38,750 nt of DNA from Thermoleophilia bacterium. Its GTDB lineage: Bacteria; Actinomycetota; Thermoleophilia; UBA2241. How positions within the stretch are numbered: position 1 is the stretch's first letter; every line of letters begins with the position of its first letter. Positions 1 to 8,937 of this stretch are shown in pieces. The notes below the pieces were generated by a model. The model was not told the origin of the DNA, did not search any database, and saw only the letters and a program-made list of their open reading frames with translations. Position numbers and translations under genes: made by a program. The stretch lies in contig JADGPQ010000005.1 of the NCBI GenBank assembly GCA_017882325.1, positions 1 through 38,750 of the forward strand, read 5' to 3'.

Positions 1-803
1 GAGACCTCGGCGATGATCTTGGCGTCGCGGTAGTTGGTGACCGCCTTGACAATGGCGTTGGCGCGCCTCTGCGGGTCGGAGCTCTTGAAGATGCCGGAGC
101 CGACGAAGACGCCCTCTGCGCCGAGCTGCATCATGAGGGCCGCGTCGGCCGGCGTGGCGATGCCCCCGGCGGAGAAATTGACCACCGGCAGCTTGCGGTT
201 CTCGGCCACCCAGCGCACCAGCTCGTAGGGCGCCGGCAGCTGCTTGGCGGCCACGTAGAGCTCGTCGGGGTCGAGCGTGGTGAGACGCCGTATCTCGCCC
301 ATGATGGTGCGCATGTGCCGCACGGCCTCGACGACGTCGCCGGTACCCGCCTCGCCCTTGGTGCGGATCATGGCGGCGCCCTCGCTGATGCGGCGCAGGG
401 CCTCACCGAGGTTCACGGCGCCGCAGACGAAGGGCACCTCGAACTTCCATTTGTTGATGTGGTTGGCCTCGTCGGCGGGCGTGAGCACCTCGCTCTCGTC
501 GATGTAGTCGACCTCGAGTGCTTCGAGGATCTGGGCCTCGACGAAATGGCCGATGCGTGCCTTGGCCATGACGGGTATGGAGACACACTGCTGGATCTCG
601 GTGATCTTGGTAGGGTCGGCCATGCGGACCACGCCGCCCTGGGCGCGGATATCGGAGGGCACGCGCTCGAGAGCCATCACGGCGCAAGCCCCAGCCTCTT
701 CGGCGATCTTGGCCTGCGCCGCGTTGGTGACGTCCATGATGACGCCGCCCTTGAGCATCTCGGCGAGGCCGCTCTTCACGCGCATGGTGCCGATATCAAA
801 CAC
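1..803 (-). CDS. pdxS: Pyridoxal 5'-phosphate synthase subunit PdxS (3' end truncated by window edge)
   Basis: Minus-strand reading from GTG at 803: [67 protein letters not shown]... is the PdxS family sequence. It is absent from the ORF track because it has no stop inside the window. SD GGAGG lies just upstream. Confidence 0.95.
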   Translation of the reverse strand, partial: MFDIGTMRVKSGLAEMLKGGVIMDVTNAAQAKIAEEAGACAVMALERVPSDIRAQGGVVRMADPTKITEIQQCVSIPVMAKARIGHFVEAQILEALEVDYIDESEVLTPADEANHINKWKFEVPFVCGAVNLGEALRRISEGAAMIRTKGEAGTGDVVEAVRHMRTIMGEIRRLTTLDPDELYVAAKQLPAPYELVRWVAENRKLPVVNFSAGGIATPADAALMMQLGAEGVFVGSGIFKSSDPQRRANAIVKAVTNYRDAKIIAEV

Positions 804-923
804 GGGAACCTCCGTTGGTTTGTCGTGTCGATTCTACCGCAGCCGAGAGACGGACCGTTACCGCCCGCGGCCCCACAAAACACCGGGGATGCGGGAAGAA
901 TGCGGACGAAGTAGCGACTCGTT

Positions 924-2999
924 TCAGCTCTTGTGGGCCTCTTCCTTGTCGGCCTTGGCCTGCTCGATGATCTTTTGCGACAGGTGCGTCGGGACTTCTT
1001 CATAGCGCAGGATGTCCATGGTGTAGTCGCCGCGCCCGCCGGTCATCGAGGTGAGATCGGGGGCGTAGCTCAGCATCTCGGCGAGCGGCACTTCGGCAGC
1101 GACCACGTCGGCATGTCCACGCGGCGTCATGCCGAGCACTCTGCCGCGCCGTGAGTTGAGATCGCCGATGATGTCGCCGACGCTCTCTTCGGGCACCGTG
1201 ACCTCGACGTTCATGATGGGCTCGAGCAGCGTAGGCTGCGCCTTTTCGGCGGCCGCCTTGAAGCCGATGGAGCCGGCGATCTTGAACGCCATCTCCGAAG
1301 AGTCGACGGGGTGGTGTGAGCCGTCGTACAGGATGACGCGCACGTCGACCACCGGATAACCGGCCAGGAAGCCTTCGTGCGTGGCCTCCACGACTCCCTT
1401 CTCGACGGCGGGGATGAAGTTGCGCGGGATCACGCCACCGACGATCTTGTCGACGAACTCAAAACCCTCACCGCGCGGCATGGGCTGCACTTCGATCCAG
1501 GTGTCGCCGAACTGGCCGCGGCCGCCGGTCTGCTTCTTGTGACGCCCCTGTGACTTGGCGCTCGTCTTGACCGTCTCGCGATACGGCACGCGCGGCGGCT
1601 GCAGGTGGACCTCGACGCCGAAACGGCGCTTGAGGCGTTCACAGATGACCTCCACGTGCAGCTGGCTCATGCCGGAGACGATGGTCTCGCCGGTCTGCGG
1701 GTCGCGGTGCTCTTCCATCATCAGGTCTTCTTCGCTGAGGCGGCGCAGCGCCTGGATGACCTTGTCCTCGTCGCCTTTGTTCCTGGCCTCGATGGCGAAG
1801 CTCATGAGCGGCGAGGGGAAGTCGATGGCAGGGAAGGCGACGCGCGTGCCCTCGGCGGCCAGCGTGTCGCCGGTAACGACGTCTTTGAGCTTGGCCACCG
1901 CGCCGATGTCGCCGGCGCAGAGACCGTCGACCGGCTTGGTCTCTTTGCCCTGGTTCTTGAGCAGCTGGCCGATGCGCTCCTTGTGGCCGTCGCGCCCGAC
2001 GACGATATTGGCGTCGCTCTTGATGGCGCCCTGGAACACGCGGAAAACGTTGATACGGCCGCTGAACTGGTCGGCCATGGTCTTGAACACGAAGGCGACC
2101 GCCGGCTTGGCGACGTCGCAGGCGAGCTCGACCTCGGCGTCGTCCGGGCCGAGCGCCCGCGGCGCCGCGACCGCATCAGGGGCCGGAGCCAGGGCGAGAA
2201 GGTCGAGCAGCCGGTCGACGCCGATGAGGTGTGTCGCGGAGCCGGCGGCAACGGGGAACAGCTTGGCCTCGGCGACCGCCTTGGCGAAGGCCGCCTCGAG
2301 CTCGGCTGTGGTGATCTCCTCTTCGGCGAAGAACCTTTCGAGGAGCTCGTCGTCGGTCTCGGCGACGGCCTCGACGAGCTTGCCGCGCGCCTCTTCCGCG
2401 GCTGCCATGAGGTCGGCCGGGATGTCGCCCTGCTTGGCTTTCTCGCCCTCGTAGATATGGGCTTTCATGCTGAACAGATCGACGACACCCTTGAACTGGT
2501 GCTCACTGCCGACCGGTATCTCGACAGCGACGACCTGCGAGCCGAAGGCCTCACGCAGATGGTCGACGGCGACCGTGAAGTCGGCGCGCTCGCGGTCGAG
2601 CATGTTGCAGAACAGGACGCGGGCGAGGCCGCGCTGATCGGCGCGGGCCCAGAGCCGCTCGGTCTGGACCTCGACGCCGAGAACGCTGTTTACGACCATG
2701 AGGGCCGTCTCGACCACCCGTAGCGAGGCGATGGTGTCGGCCAGGAAGCTCGAGTCGCCAGGCGTGTCGAGGAGGTTGAAGCTGAGCCCCTTGCGCTCGA
2801 TGTGTGCGAGGCCGGCCGACAGGCTGAGCTGCCGGCGTTTCTCGTCGTCGTCGTAGTCGGAGACGGTCGTGCCCTCGACCGCGTGCCCCAGGCGATTGAC
2901 CGCGCCGGCCTTGTACAGCAGGCCCTCGAGCAGCGAAGTCTTGCCGGTGCCGCGATGGCCGACGAGCGCGATGTTTCTGATCTTGCCTGGGTCGTTCAT
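924..2999 (-). CDS. Elongation factor G-like GTPase (EF-G paralogue, FusA2/EF-G2 type)
   Basis: Full-length EF-G architecture (NIALVGHRGTGKTSLLEGLLYKAGAVNRLG, LLDTPGDSSF, domain IV/V ...GGRGDYTMDILRYEEVP). P-loop is GHRGTGKT rather than canonical AHVDAGKT. ATG at 2999 preferred over the upstream GTG in the track. Confidence 0.88.
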   Translation of the reverse strand: MNDPGKIRNIALVGHRGTGKTSLLEGLLYKAGAVNRLGHAVEGTTVSDYDDDEKRRQLSLSAGLAHIERKGLSFNLLDTPGDSSFLADTIASLRVVETALMVVNSVLGVEVQTERLWARADQRGLARVLFCNMLDRERADFTVAVDHLREAFGSQVVAVEIPVGSEHQFKGVVDLFSMKAHIYEGEKAKQGDIPADLMAAAEEARGKLVEAVAETDDELLERFFAEEEITTAELEAAFAKAVAEAKLFPVAAGSATHLIGVDRLLDLLALAPAPDAVAAPRALGPDDAEVELACDVAKPAVAFVFKTMADQFSGRINVFRVFQGAIKSDANIVVGRDGHKERIGQLLKNQGKETKPVDGLCAGDIGAVAKLKDVVTGDTLAAEGTRVAFPAIDFPSPLMSFAIEARNKGDEDKVIQALRRLSEEDLMMEEHRDPQTGETIVSGMSQLHVEVICERLKRRFGVEVHLQPPRVPYRETVKTSAKSQGRHKKQTGGRGQFGDTWIEVQPMPRGEGFEFVDKIVGGVIPRNFIPAVEKGVVEATHEGFLAGYPVVDVRVILYDGSHHPVDSSEMAFKIAGSIGFKAAAEKAQPTLLEPIMNVEVTVPEESVGDIIGDLNSRRGRVLGMTPRGHADVVAAEVPLAEMLSYAPDLTSMTGGRGDYTMDILRYEEVPTHLSQKIIEQAKADKEEAHKS

Positions 3000-3104
3000 C
3001 CGGGCTCTCCTCGTGAGTCGTCTCGCCGGCCCCTTGCGCACGGTCACGCGGGGGGCAGGTCGCGTCCTGTCGGAAGGGTGAAGTCTAGCACAGGGGCCGG
3101 GTTT

Positions 3105-4349
3105 TCACGCGCCGCGCGAGCCCGCGGGAGGACCTTGCAGGGAAGGGGCAAGAGCGAGGTCGGGGCTGGGGCGCTCGAGGTGCCGCTCGGCCACGGCGCC
3201 GCCGGCCAGCTTGAGCGCCTTGAAGCCGTACTTCTCGCGCACCCGGTCGACGGCCTCGCCGAGCGCCACCTCGCGCCAGCCCTCGTCGAGCGTGAGCTGG
3301 AAAGCGTTGTGCGTGAAGCCGCTGACGCTCACGCCCACGAGGCGGACCCAGCGGGCGCCGATGCCGAGCTCGTCGAGCAGCGCCACGGCCGTCTCGTAGA
3401 GAGGCCGCGTGGCGCTGACGGGGCGAGCCAGCGTGCGGCGGCGCCCCACGGTGTGAAAGGTATTGAAGCGCACCTTGAGCGCGACGGTGCGCGCCGCCAG
3501 ACCTTTGCGGCGCAGTTCGGCGACGGCGTTATCGGTGAGCGAAAGCAGAGTGGCGCGCAGCAGCTCGACATCGTTGATGTCGTCGGCGAACGTGACCTCG
3601 CGGCCGACCGACTTGGGCAGTGGCCGCTCGCTGCGCACCGGCGACAAGCTGCGCCCCAAGGCGAGCTGGCGCAGGCCGTGGGCGCCGCGGCCGAAGGCCG
3701 CGGCCAGCAGCGGGAAGGGGACGTCCTGCAGCATGCCGACCGTGGTGAGGCCGAGGGCGGCGAGCCGCTCCTGTGTGACCGGCCCGATACCGCAGACCTC
3801 GCCGACCGGCAGTCCGCGCAGGCGGCCGTGGACGTCGGCGTCGGTGAGCTCGCCGATACCGGCCGGCTTGTTGAGGCCGGCGGCCAGCTTGGCCAGCAGC
3901 TTGGTGGTCCCGATGCCGACGGAGCAGGTGATGCCGTGGGCGTCGTACACCTGCTCCTGGACGCGCAGGGCGATGGCCCGCGGCGGCCCGAACAGCCGCC
4001 GGCTGCCGGTGACGTCCAGATAGGCCTCGTCGATGGAGGCGACCTCGACGAGATCGGTGTAGTGCCCGAGCAGCTCGACGAGGTCGCGGTGTACGGCCGC
4101 ATAGGCCTTCATGTCGACCGGGAGGAACACTCCCCGCGGGCAGAGGCGCTCGGCCTGGAAGATGGGCATGGCGCTGTGGATGCCGAAGGCGCGCGCCTCG
4201 TACGAACACGCGGAGACGACGCCACGGCCGCCGCGCTCGCCGCCGACGATCACCGGCAGGCCGCGTAGCTCGGGGCGCCGCGCCTGCTCGACCGAAGCGA
4301 AGAAGGCGTCCATGTCGAGGTGCAGGATTGCCCGATGTGATACGAACAT
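3105..4349 (-). CDS. dinB: DNA polymerase IV (Y-family)
   Basis: ILHLDMDAFFASVEQARRPELRGLPVIVGG, YASIDEAYLD-like motif (VASIDEAYLDVTGS), SVGIGTTKLLAKLAAGLNKPAG. Start assigned to ATG 4349 (MFVSHRAILHLD). Confidence 0.95.
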   Translation of the reverse strand: MFVSHRAILHLDMDAFFASVEQARRPELRGLPVIVGGERGGRGVVSACSYEARAFGIHSAMPIFQAERLCPRGVFLPVDMKAYAAVHRDLVELLGHYTDLVEVASIDEAYLDVTGSRRLFGPPRAIALRVQEQVYDAHGITCSVGIGTTKLLAKLAAGLNKPAGIGELTDADVHGRLRGLPVGEVCGIGPVTQERLAALGLTTVGMLQDVPFPLLAAAFGRGAHGLRQLALGRSLSPVRSERPLPKSVGREVTFADDINDVELLRATLLSLTDNAVAELRRKGLAARTVALKVRFNTFHTVGRRRTLARPVSATRPLYETAVALLDELGIGARWVRLVGVSVSGFTHNAFQLTLDEGWREVALGEAVDRVREKYGFKALKLAGGAVAERHLERPSPDLALAPSLQGPPAGSRGA

Positions 4350-4356
4350 ACGTTCG
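4343..4356. promoter_or_regulatory. LexA/SOS box CGAACATACGTTCG
   Basis: Matches the Gram-positive (Bacillus/actinobacterial) LexA operator core CGAAC-N4-GTTCG. The extended inverted repeat TACGAAC-ATAC-GTTCGTA (4341-4358) overlaps the dinB start codon. Confidence 0.75.
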
Positions 4357-4357
4357 T

Positions 4358-4387
4358 ATCTTACCCCTGCGCGGGACGGATGGTCAA
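4358..4387 (-). promoter_or_regulatory. Candidate sigma70-type promoter for dinB (TTGACC-N18-TAAGAT)
   Basis: Minus-strand -35 TTGACC (4382-4387), 18-bp spacer, -10 TAAGAT (4358-4363). Predicted TSS falls at or next to the ATG at 4349. Confidence 0.5.
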
Positions 4388-4422
4388 TCGTGCCGGGAAG
4401 GCAGAGCGGGGCCGCGCGGACG

Positions 4423-4941
4423 CTACCGGATGCGTCGTCCCACGTCGACCGTGTACATCCACGACCCGGACGCGCCCTGGAACGTGCCAGAGACACAGCC
4501 GACGCCTACGTCGCGCCAGCGCCGGCCGAGGATGATTGCACGATGATACGGAGACCTCATCCAGGAGCTGAAGATGGCCTGCGGCTTGCCGAACAAGCGC
4601 CTGCCCCAGCCGATCACCTCAGCGACGGCCCAGTATCGATGGCCGCTCATCGAATAGCCGGCGCGGCGCGCGCGCGTACCGCAACTCGCGCCGCCCGGCG
4701 ACGAGTGGGAGAAGTAGTCACGGTCCATCATCTCGCGGGAGTGGGCCAAGGCGGCACAGCGCAGGGTCGCGTTCACGTGCAGTGGAGCCAGCCCACGTTG
4801 GGTGCGAGCGTGGTTGATGAGCTGGACCAAGACGGCCTCGTTGGCCGTGCGCTGAGAGGCACGCGCAGGTCCCGCCGACACGACCGCGACAGCCAGGACG
4901 AGTATGGGCGCGGCGAACGCCGCAGAGATCGCCTTAGACAT
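4423..4941 (-). CDS. Secreted CAP (SCP/PR1/YkwD-like) domain protein
   Basis: Signal peptide MSKAISAAFAAPILVLAVAVVSAGPARAS, then LINHARTQRGLAPLHVNATLRCAALAHSREMMDRDYFSHSSPGG (CAP motif) and SPYHRAIILGRRWRDVGVGC. Confidence 0.88.
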   Translation of the reverse strand: MSKAISAAFAAPILVLAVAVVSAGPARASQRTANEAVLVQLINHARTQRGLAPLHVNATLRCAALAHSREMMDRDYFSHSSPGGASCGTRARRAGYSMSGHRYWAVAEVIGWGRRLFGKPQAIFSSWMRSPYHRAIILGRRWRDVGVGCVSGTFQGASGSWMYTVDVGRRIR

Positions 4942-4998
4942 GGTGAGTCCTCCCTTTGGCTCATGCGGACCTTCACGGCACGTTCGCCATCCTCCACG

Positions 4999-5367
4999 TC
5001 AGCCCTGCACGACGAGGTCCATGCGGGGGACGTCACCCCACAGCGTCTCAAGGCGATAGAAATCGCGCGCCGCCGGCGTGAAGACGTGGACGACCACATC
5101 GATGAAGTCGATGAGGATCCACTCAGCTTCGCGTTCGCCCTCCACGCGCGCCGCGCGCCGCCGCGCGCGGAGCTTGCCCTCGATCTCCCCGGCGATGGCT
5201 TTCGTCTGACGCGGATTGGCTCCGGTGGCGATCACAAAGAAGTCGGTGTAGCTGACGGCGTCGCCCATCGCGAGGACGACGATGTCCTCGGCCTTCTTGT
5301 CGGCGGCGTGCCTGGCGATGTCCCGCGCCAGTTCTTCGGCCGTCGTGAGCTCTGCGTCGAGTGCTAC
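4999..5367 (-). CDS. rsfS: Ribosome silencing factor RsfS (5' end uncertain)
   Basis: ELARDIARHAADKKAEDIVVLAMGDAVSYTDFFVIATGANPRQTKAIAGEIEGKL... is the RsfS/Iojap family. The track ORF starts at internal ATG 5268, but conserved coding extends upstream to about 5340-5367 without ATG/GTG/TTG. Confidence 0.85.
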   Translation of the reverse strand, partial: VALDAELTTAEELARDIARHAADKKAEDIVVLAMGDAVSYTDFFVIATGANPRQTKAIAGEIEGKLRARRRAARVEGEREAEWILIDFIDVVVHVFTPAARDFYRLETLWGDVPRMDLVVQG

Positions 5368-6530
5368 GGCTGGTCCTTTGGCTCGGTGTGCTTGAGCTTG
5401 GTGTCCGCACCGACGATCACTACGACCGTGTCTGGCGGCACGTCCGCGCCGTCGAGGACGACGCCGCGGCCGAGTATAGCACGGATCTCCTCGGCCACCG
5501 GGAGGGCCTGGGTGCCCGGCAGGATCTGCGTCTGGCGGTAGTCGAAGGTGTCAGCATTGGTCGGCGCCGGGAGGTTCACGTCCAGTATGGCCAGCTGCTC
5601 CGCGACGGCCTTGGCGACGCCTACGCCTCCGCTGCCATTGCGCACCACGACCGTGTAACGGCTGCGAAAACCCGGCGACTTGCGCGTGATCTCGGCCATG
5701 ATGTCGTCGGCCTTGGGAAGGAAGGCGAACTGACCTTCCGCCACCCGTGAGTCCGACGGGATGAGGGCCACCACCGCATCGCCGCCGATGAGCCCCTTGA
5801 GCGCGTCGTCGAGATACCGCGTGTCGGCGCTGCCCGAGGCTCGTGCGGTGGCAACGCGGGCTGCGTGGGCACGCACGTCGCCTGGCCGCAGGGCCGCGGC
5901 GTCGAGCACCGCCTTCCAGAGCGCCTCCTGCATGCGCGCCGCGTCGTAGCCGTTCGGCCCACTCGCGGCGAAAAGGGCGGGGACCTCCGAAGCGGATACG
6001 ATGCCGCGGTCCTTGAACGTGCGTCTCGTACCTGCCAGGTCGAGCTCCACCGGAAGCGGCAGCGAGAGCGGAAACTCTCCGGCCGTGGCAAGATCGCCGA
6101 GAGCGCTGAGAGGCAGCTGGTACTGCGCGTCGATCTCTGCGCCCACCACGCGCTGCAGATCCTGCTTCAGAGTGCCCGCCGCCATCGCGTCGCCGGCGAA
6201 CACGTACTCGCCGTTCGGCCCCTGGACCAGTAGCTCCTTGGGGATCACGTACAAGGCCGTGGCGCCACCCGCCGCGTCCTTGACGATCAGCGCGGCCGCG
6301 ACGGGCCCGCTCGATCCCGGTGCCGTCAGGGTGACGAGCGCAAGGTAGCCGGGCTTTGCCTGCTCTTGCGGCTTCTTGAGCCAGCGCGACCCGAGATACC
6401 AGGCGCCGAACACCGAACCGAAGGCCACGACCCCGGCAAGGGTGTAGAGCACCCAGGCCTGCCAGAGCTCCGCCCGGGTGCGGCGGCGCCGGCGGAGACG
6501 ATCGACCCGGTAGCCTTTAGTTGCCGGCAT
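5364..6530 (-). CDS. LytR-CpsA-Psr-like membrane protein with C-terminal LytR_C-type domain
   Basis: N-terminal TM helix (AWVLYTLAGVVAFGSVFGAWYLG), an LCP-like region (ALYVIPKELLVQGPNGEYVFAGDAM...LKQDLQRVVGAEIDAQYQL), and C-terminal YTVVVRNGSGGVGVAKAVAEQLAILDVNLPAPTNADTFDYRQTQIL typical of LytR_C. Start MPATKGYRVDRL chosen. Confidence 0.7.
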   Translation of the reverse strand: MPATKGYRVDRLRRRRRTRAELWQAWVLYTLAGVVAFGSVFGAWYLGSRWLKKPQEQAKPGYLALVTLTAPGSSGPVAAALIVKDAAGGATALYVIPKELLVQGPNGEYVFAGDAMAAGTLKQDLQRVVGAEIDAQYQLPLSALGDLATAGEFPLSLPLPVELDLAGTRRTFKDRGIVSASEVPALFAASGPNGYDAARMQEALWKAVLDAAALRPGDVRAHAARVATARASGSADTRYLDDALKGLIGGDAVVALIPSDSRVAEGQFAFLPKADDIMAEITRKSPGFRSRYTVVVRNGSGGVGVAKAVAEQLAILDVNLPAPTNADTFDYRQTQILPGTQALPVAEEIRAILGRGVVLDGADVPPDTVVVIVGADTKLKHTEPKDQP

Positions 6531-7080
6531 GAGTCTCGTTGTACAACGCCAGCGCGTCGGGCACCACCCCGTGCCCTCGGCCGATGAGCTCGAGCAGGCT
6601 GATGCGGGCCGCGGCCGCCACGGCCGCATCGAGCGAGGCGCGCGCCAGAGCGCGCACTTCGTCGAGGCCGGAGAACTCGCGGCCCGGCTCGCAGAAGTCG
6701 GCCAGATACAGGCACTTCTCAAGCACGGTCATGCCTTGGCCGCCGGTGGTGTGGTGGGCGATCGCGCCGACGATGTCCGCGTCCAGGCCGGCCTCGGCCA
6801 GCTCAGCGGCGGCCACCGGGCCGTGCAGTATCTTCTTTGGACGCCGCGCCTCGACCGGCCCCACCTCGAGGCCGTAGCGCGCGGCTGCCGCCAGCGTCTC
6901 CGCGTCCGTGAGCTCGCGACAATAGTCGTGCAGCAGGCCGGCGATCTCGGCCGCTTCTGGCGCGGCGCCGAAGCGCCGCGCCAGCCCGGCGGCCTCCGCC
7001 GCCACACGCTGCGAGTGCTCGCGTCGTTTCACCGAAAGGCGCCCGTCGATAAGCCGCTCTGCCTGCGCGCGGTCGATCAC
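6517..7080 (-). CDS. yqeK: HD-domain phosphohydrolase YqeK (Ap4A hydrolase family)
   Basis: RREHSQRVAAEAAGLARRFG...AGLLHDYCRELT...ILHGPVAAAELAEAGLDADIVGAIAHHTTGGQGM...CLYLADFCEPGR; HD motif present. ATGA-type overlap with nadD. Confidence 0.93.
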   Translation of the reverse strand: MIDRAQAERLIDGRLSVKRREHSQRVAAEAAGLARRFGAAPEAAEIAGLLHDYCRELTDAETLAAAARYGLEVGPVEARRPKKILHGPVAAAELAEAGLDADIVGAIAHHTTGGQGMTVLEKCLYLADFCEPGREFSGLDEVRALARASLDAAVAAAARISLLELIGRGHGVVPDALALYNETHAGN

Positions 7081-7685
7081 ATGCGCCCGTACAAGCCGCG
7101 CCGAGCGATGAACTCCTCGACGGCTTCCGGCACGAGATAACGGATCGGCAGGCCGGCGGCGACGCGCGCCCGCACCTGGCTCGACGACACCCCGACCGGC
7201 GGGCCGTCGAGGACCGTCACCCGGGCGGCACCCCAGCGAGCGGCGGCGGCAGCGACGACCTCAGGGTCGTCGCCGGGCCGCGGCGCCACAGCGAGGGTGC
7301 ACCGCGCGAGCACGCCCTCGGGGTCGTGCCACGTATCGAACTGCACGAGCGAGTCCGAGCCCATGATGAACACGAGCTCGCGCCCCGGAAAGCGCTCGGC
7401 GACGGCGGTCAGCATGTCGCGGGTGTAGACAAGGCCGCGCTCGATCTCGAGTCCCGACTCGACGAAACGGAGGTCGTCGACGACGGCCAGAGCCGTCATC
7501 TCGAGACGGACGCTCGCTGCCGTCCGTTGCACGAGGTCCTTATGCGGCGGCGCGGCCGCCGGCACGAAGAGCACGCGCTCGAGACCGAGCCGCGCGTGCG
7601 CCTCTGAGGCGATGACGAGATGGCCGACGTGCGGCGGGTCGAAGCTGCCACCGATGACGCCGACGCGCGGGCGTACCTCGTGCAC
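7077..7685 (-). CDS. nadD: Nicotinate-nucleotide adenylyltransferase
   Basis: RVGVIGGSFDPPHVGHLVIASEAHARLGLERVLFVPAAAPPHK; ISSTxxR-like VSSSQVRARVAAGLPIRYLVP. GTG start at 7685 chosen over the track's 7769, which overlaps proA. Confidence 0.94.
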   Translation of the reverse strand: MHEVRPRVGVIGGSFDPPHVGHLVIASEAHARLGLERVLFVPAAAPPHKDLVQRTAASVRLEMTALAVVDDLRFVESGLEIERGLVYTRDMLTAVAERFPGRELVFIMGSDSLVQFDTWHDPEGVLARCTLAVAPRPGDDPEVVAAAAARWGAARVTVLDGPPVGVSSSQVRARVAAGLPIRYLVPEAVEEFIARRGLYGRM

Positions 7686-7689
7686 GGCG

Positions 7690-8937
7690 CTAGGGGCGCA
7701 CCTGCCCGTCGCCCCACAGCTCGTACTTGACGCAGGTGAGCTCCTGGAGGGCAATGGGGCCGCGGACATGCAGCTTCTGCGTGGAGATCCCCATCTCGGC
7801 GCCCAGCCCGAACTCGCCGCCGTCGGTGAAGCGCGTCGACGCGTTCACGTAGACGCAGGCGGCGTCGACCGCGGCGGTGAACCGTCGGGCGGCGCCGAGG
7901 TCTTCGGTGATGATCGCTTCGGAGTGGCGCGTGCCGTACGTGGCGATGTGCTCCAGGGCCTCGTCCAGGGAGTCAACGACGCGCACAGCCAGCTTGAGCG
8001 CCAGGAACTCCGTCTCGTAATGCGTCTTGTTGGCGCGCTTGAGCGACGGATCGCCCAGCACCTCGGCGGCGGCCTTGTCGACCACCAGCTCGACGTCCCG
8101 CCGTTTCAGCTCTTCGACGGCGCGCGGAAGCAGCTCGTCGGCCACGTCGCGATGCACCAGCAGCGTCTCTGCGGCATTGCACACGCCGGGGCGCTGGCAT
8201 TTGGCGTTGACGATGATCGGCACTGCCTTATCAAGGTCGGCCGCGGCGTCGACGTAGACGTGACAGTTGCCGCCGGCCGCGAAGATCACGGGGACTTTGC
8301 TGCGCTCCATCAGGTAGTCCTTGAGGTCCTCTCCCCCGCGCGGGATCACGAGGTCGACGTAGCGGCGCTGTTCGAGCAGCTCATCCAGCTCGCGGCGGTC
8401 TGGCGTGAGGTACGAGACCGCCTCCCGCGGCAACCCGGCCTCGATGACGGCGCCCTGGACCACTTCGGAGAGGATGCGATTGGAGTGCATCGCCGCGCTG
8501 CCGCCGCGCAGGATGACGGCGTTGCCGGTCTTGAGACACAAGCACGCCGCGTCGACGGTGACGTTGGGGCGCGCCTCGTAGATCACGGCGACGACGCCGA
8601 GAGGCACGCGCACCTTGCGCAGCTCGATACCGTTGTCGAGACGCCACCCGTCCACAAGCTGTCCGACCGGGTCCGGCAGCGCTGCCAGAGCGCGCACGCT
8701 CTGCGCTTCGTCGCGCAGGCGGTCTTCGTCGAGGAGCAGGCGATCGACGAGTGCGTCGGGCAGCCGGTTCTCGCGTGCCAGGCGCACGTCCTCGGCGTTC
8801 TCGGCAAGGATCTCGGCGGCGCGGCGCGCGAGGGCGTCGGCGACATTGCCGAGCGCCTCGTCCTTGCGGGCGCGGGGCAGGCCGGCCAACACGCGTGAGG
8901 CGCGTTGCGCCGCCACACAGGTGTGTTGCACACTCAC
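7690..8937 (-). CDS. proA: Glutamate-5-semialdehyde dehydrogenase
   Basis: IRKVRVPLGVVAVIYEARPNVTVDAACLCLKTGNAVILRGGSAAMHSN, NAKCQRPGVCNAAETLLVH, GGEFGLGAEMGISTQKLHVRGPIALQELTC. Confidence 0.96.
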   Translation of the reverse strand: MSVQHTCVAAQRASRVLAGLPRARKDEALGNVADALARRAAEILAENAEDVRLARENRLPDALVDRLLLDEDRLRDEAQSVRALAALPDPVGQLVDGWRLDNGIELRKVRVPLGVVAVIYEARPNVTVDAACLCLKTGNAVILRGGSAAMHSNRILSEVVQGAVIEAGLPREAVSYLTPDRRELDELLEQRRYVDLVIPRGGEDLKDYLMERSKVPVIFAAGGNCHVYVDAAADLDKAVPIIVNAKCQRPGVCNAAETLLVHRDVADELLPRAVEELKRRDVELVVDKAAAEVLGDPSLKRANKTHYETEFLALKLAVRVVDSLDEALEHIATYGTRHSEAIITEDLGAARRFTAAVDAACVYVNASTRFTDGGEFGLGAEMGISTQKLHVRGPIALQELTCVKYELWGDGQVRP

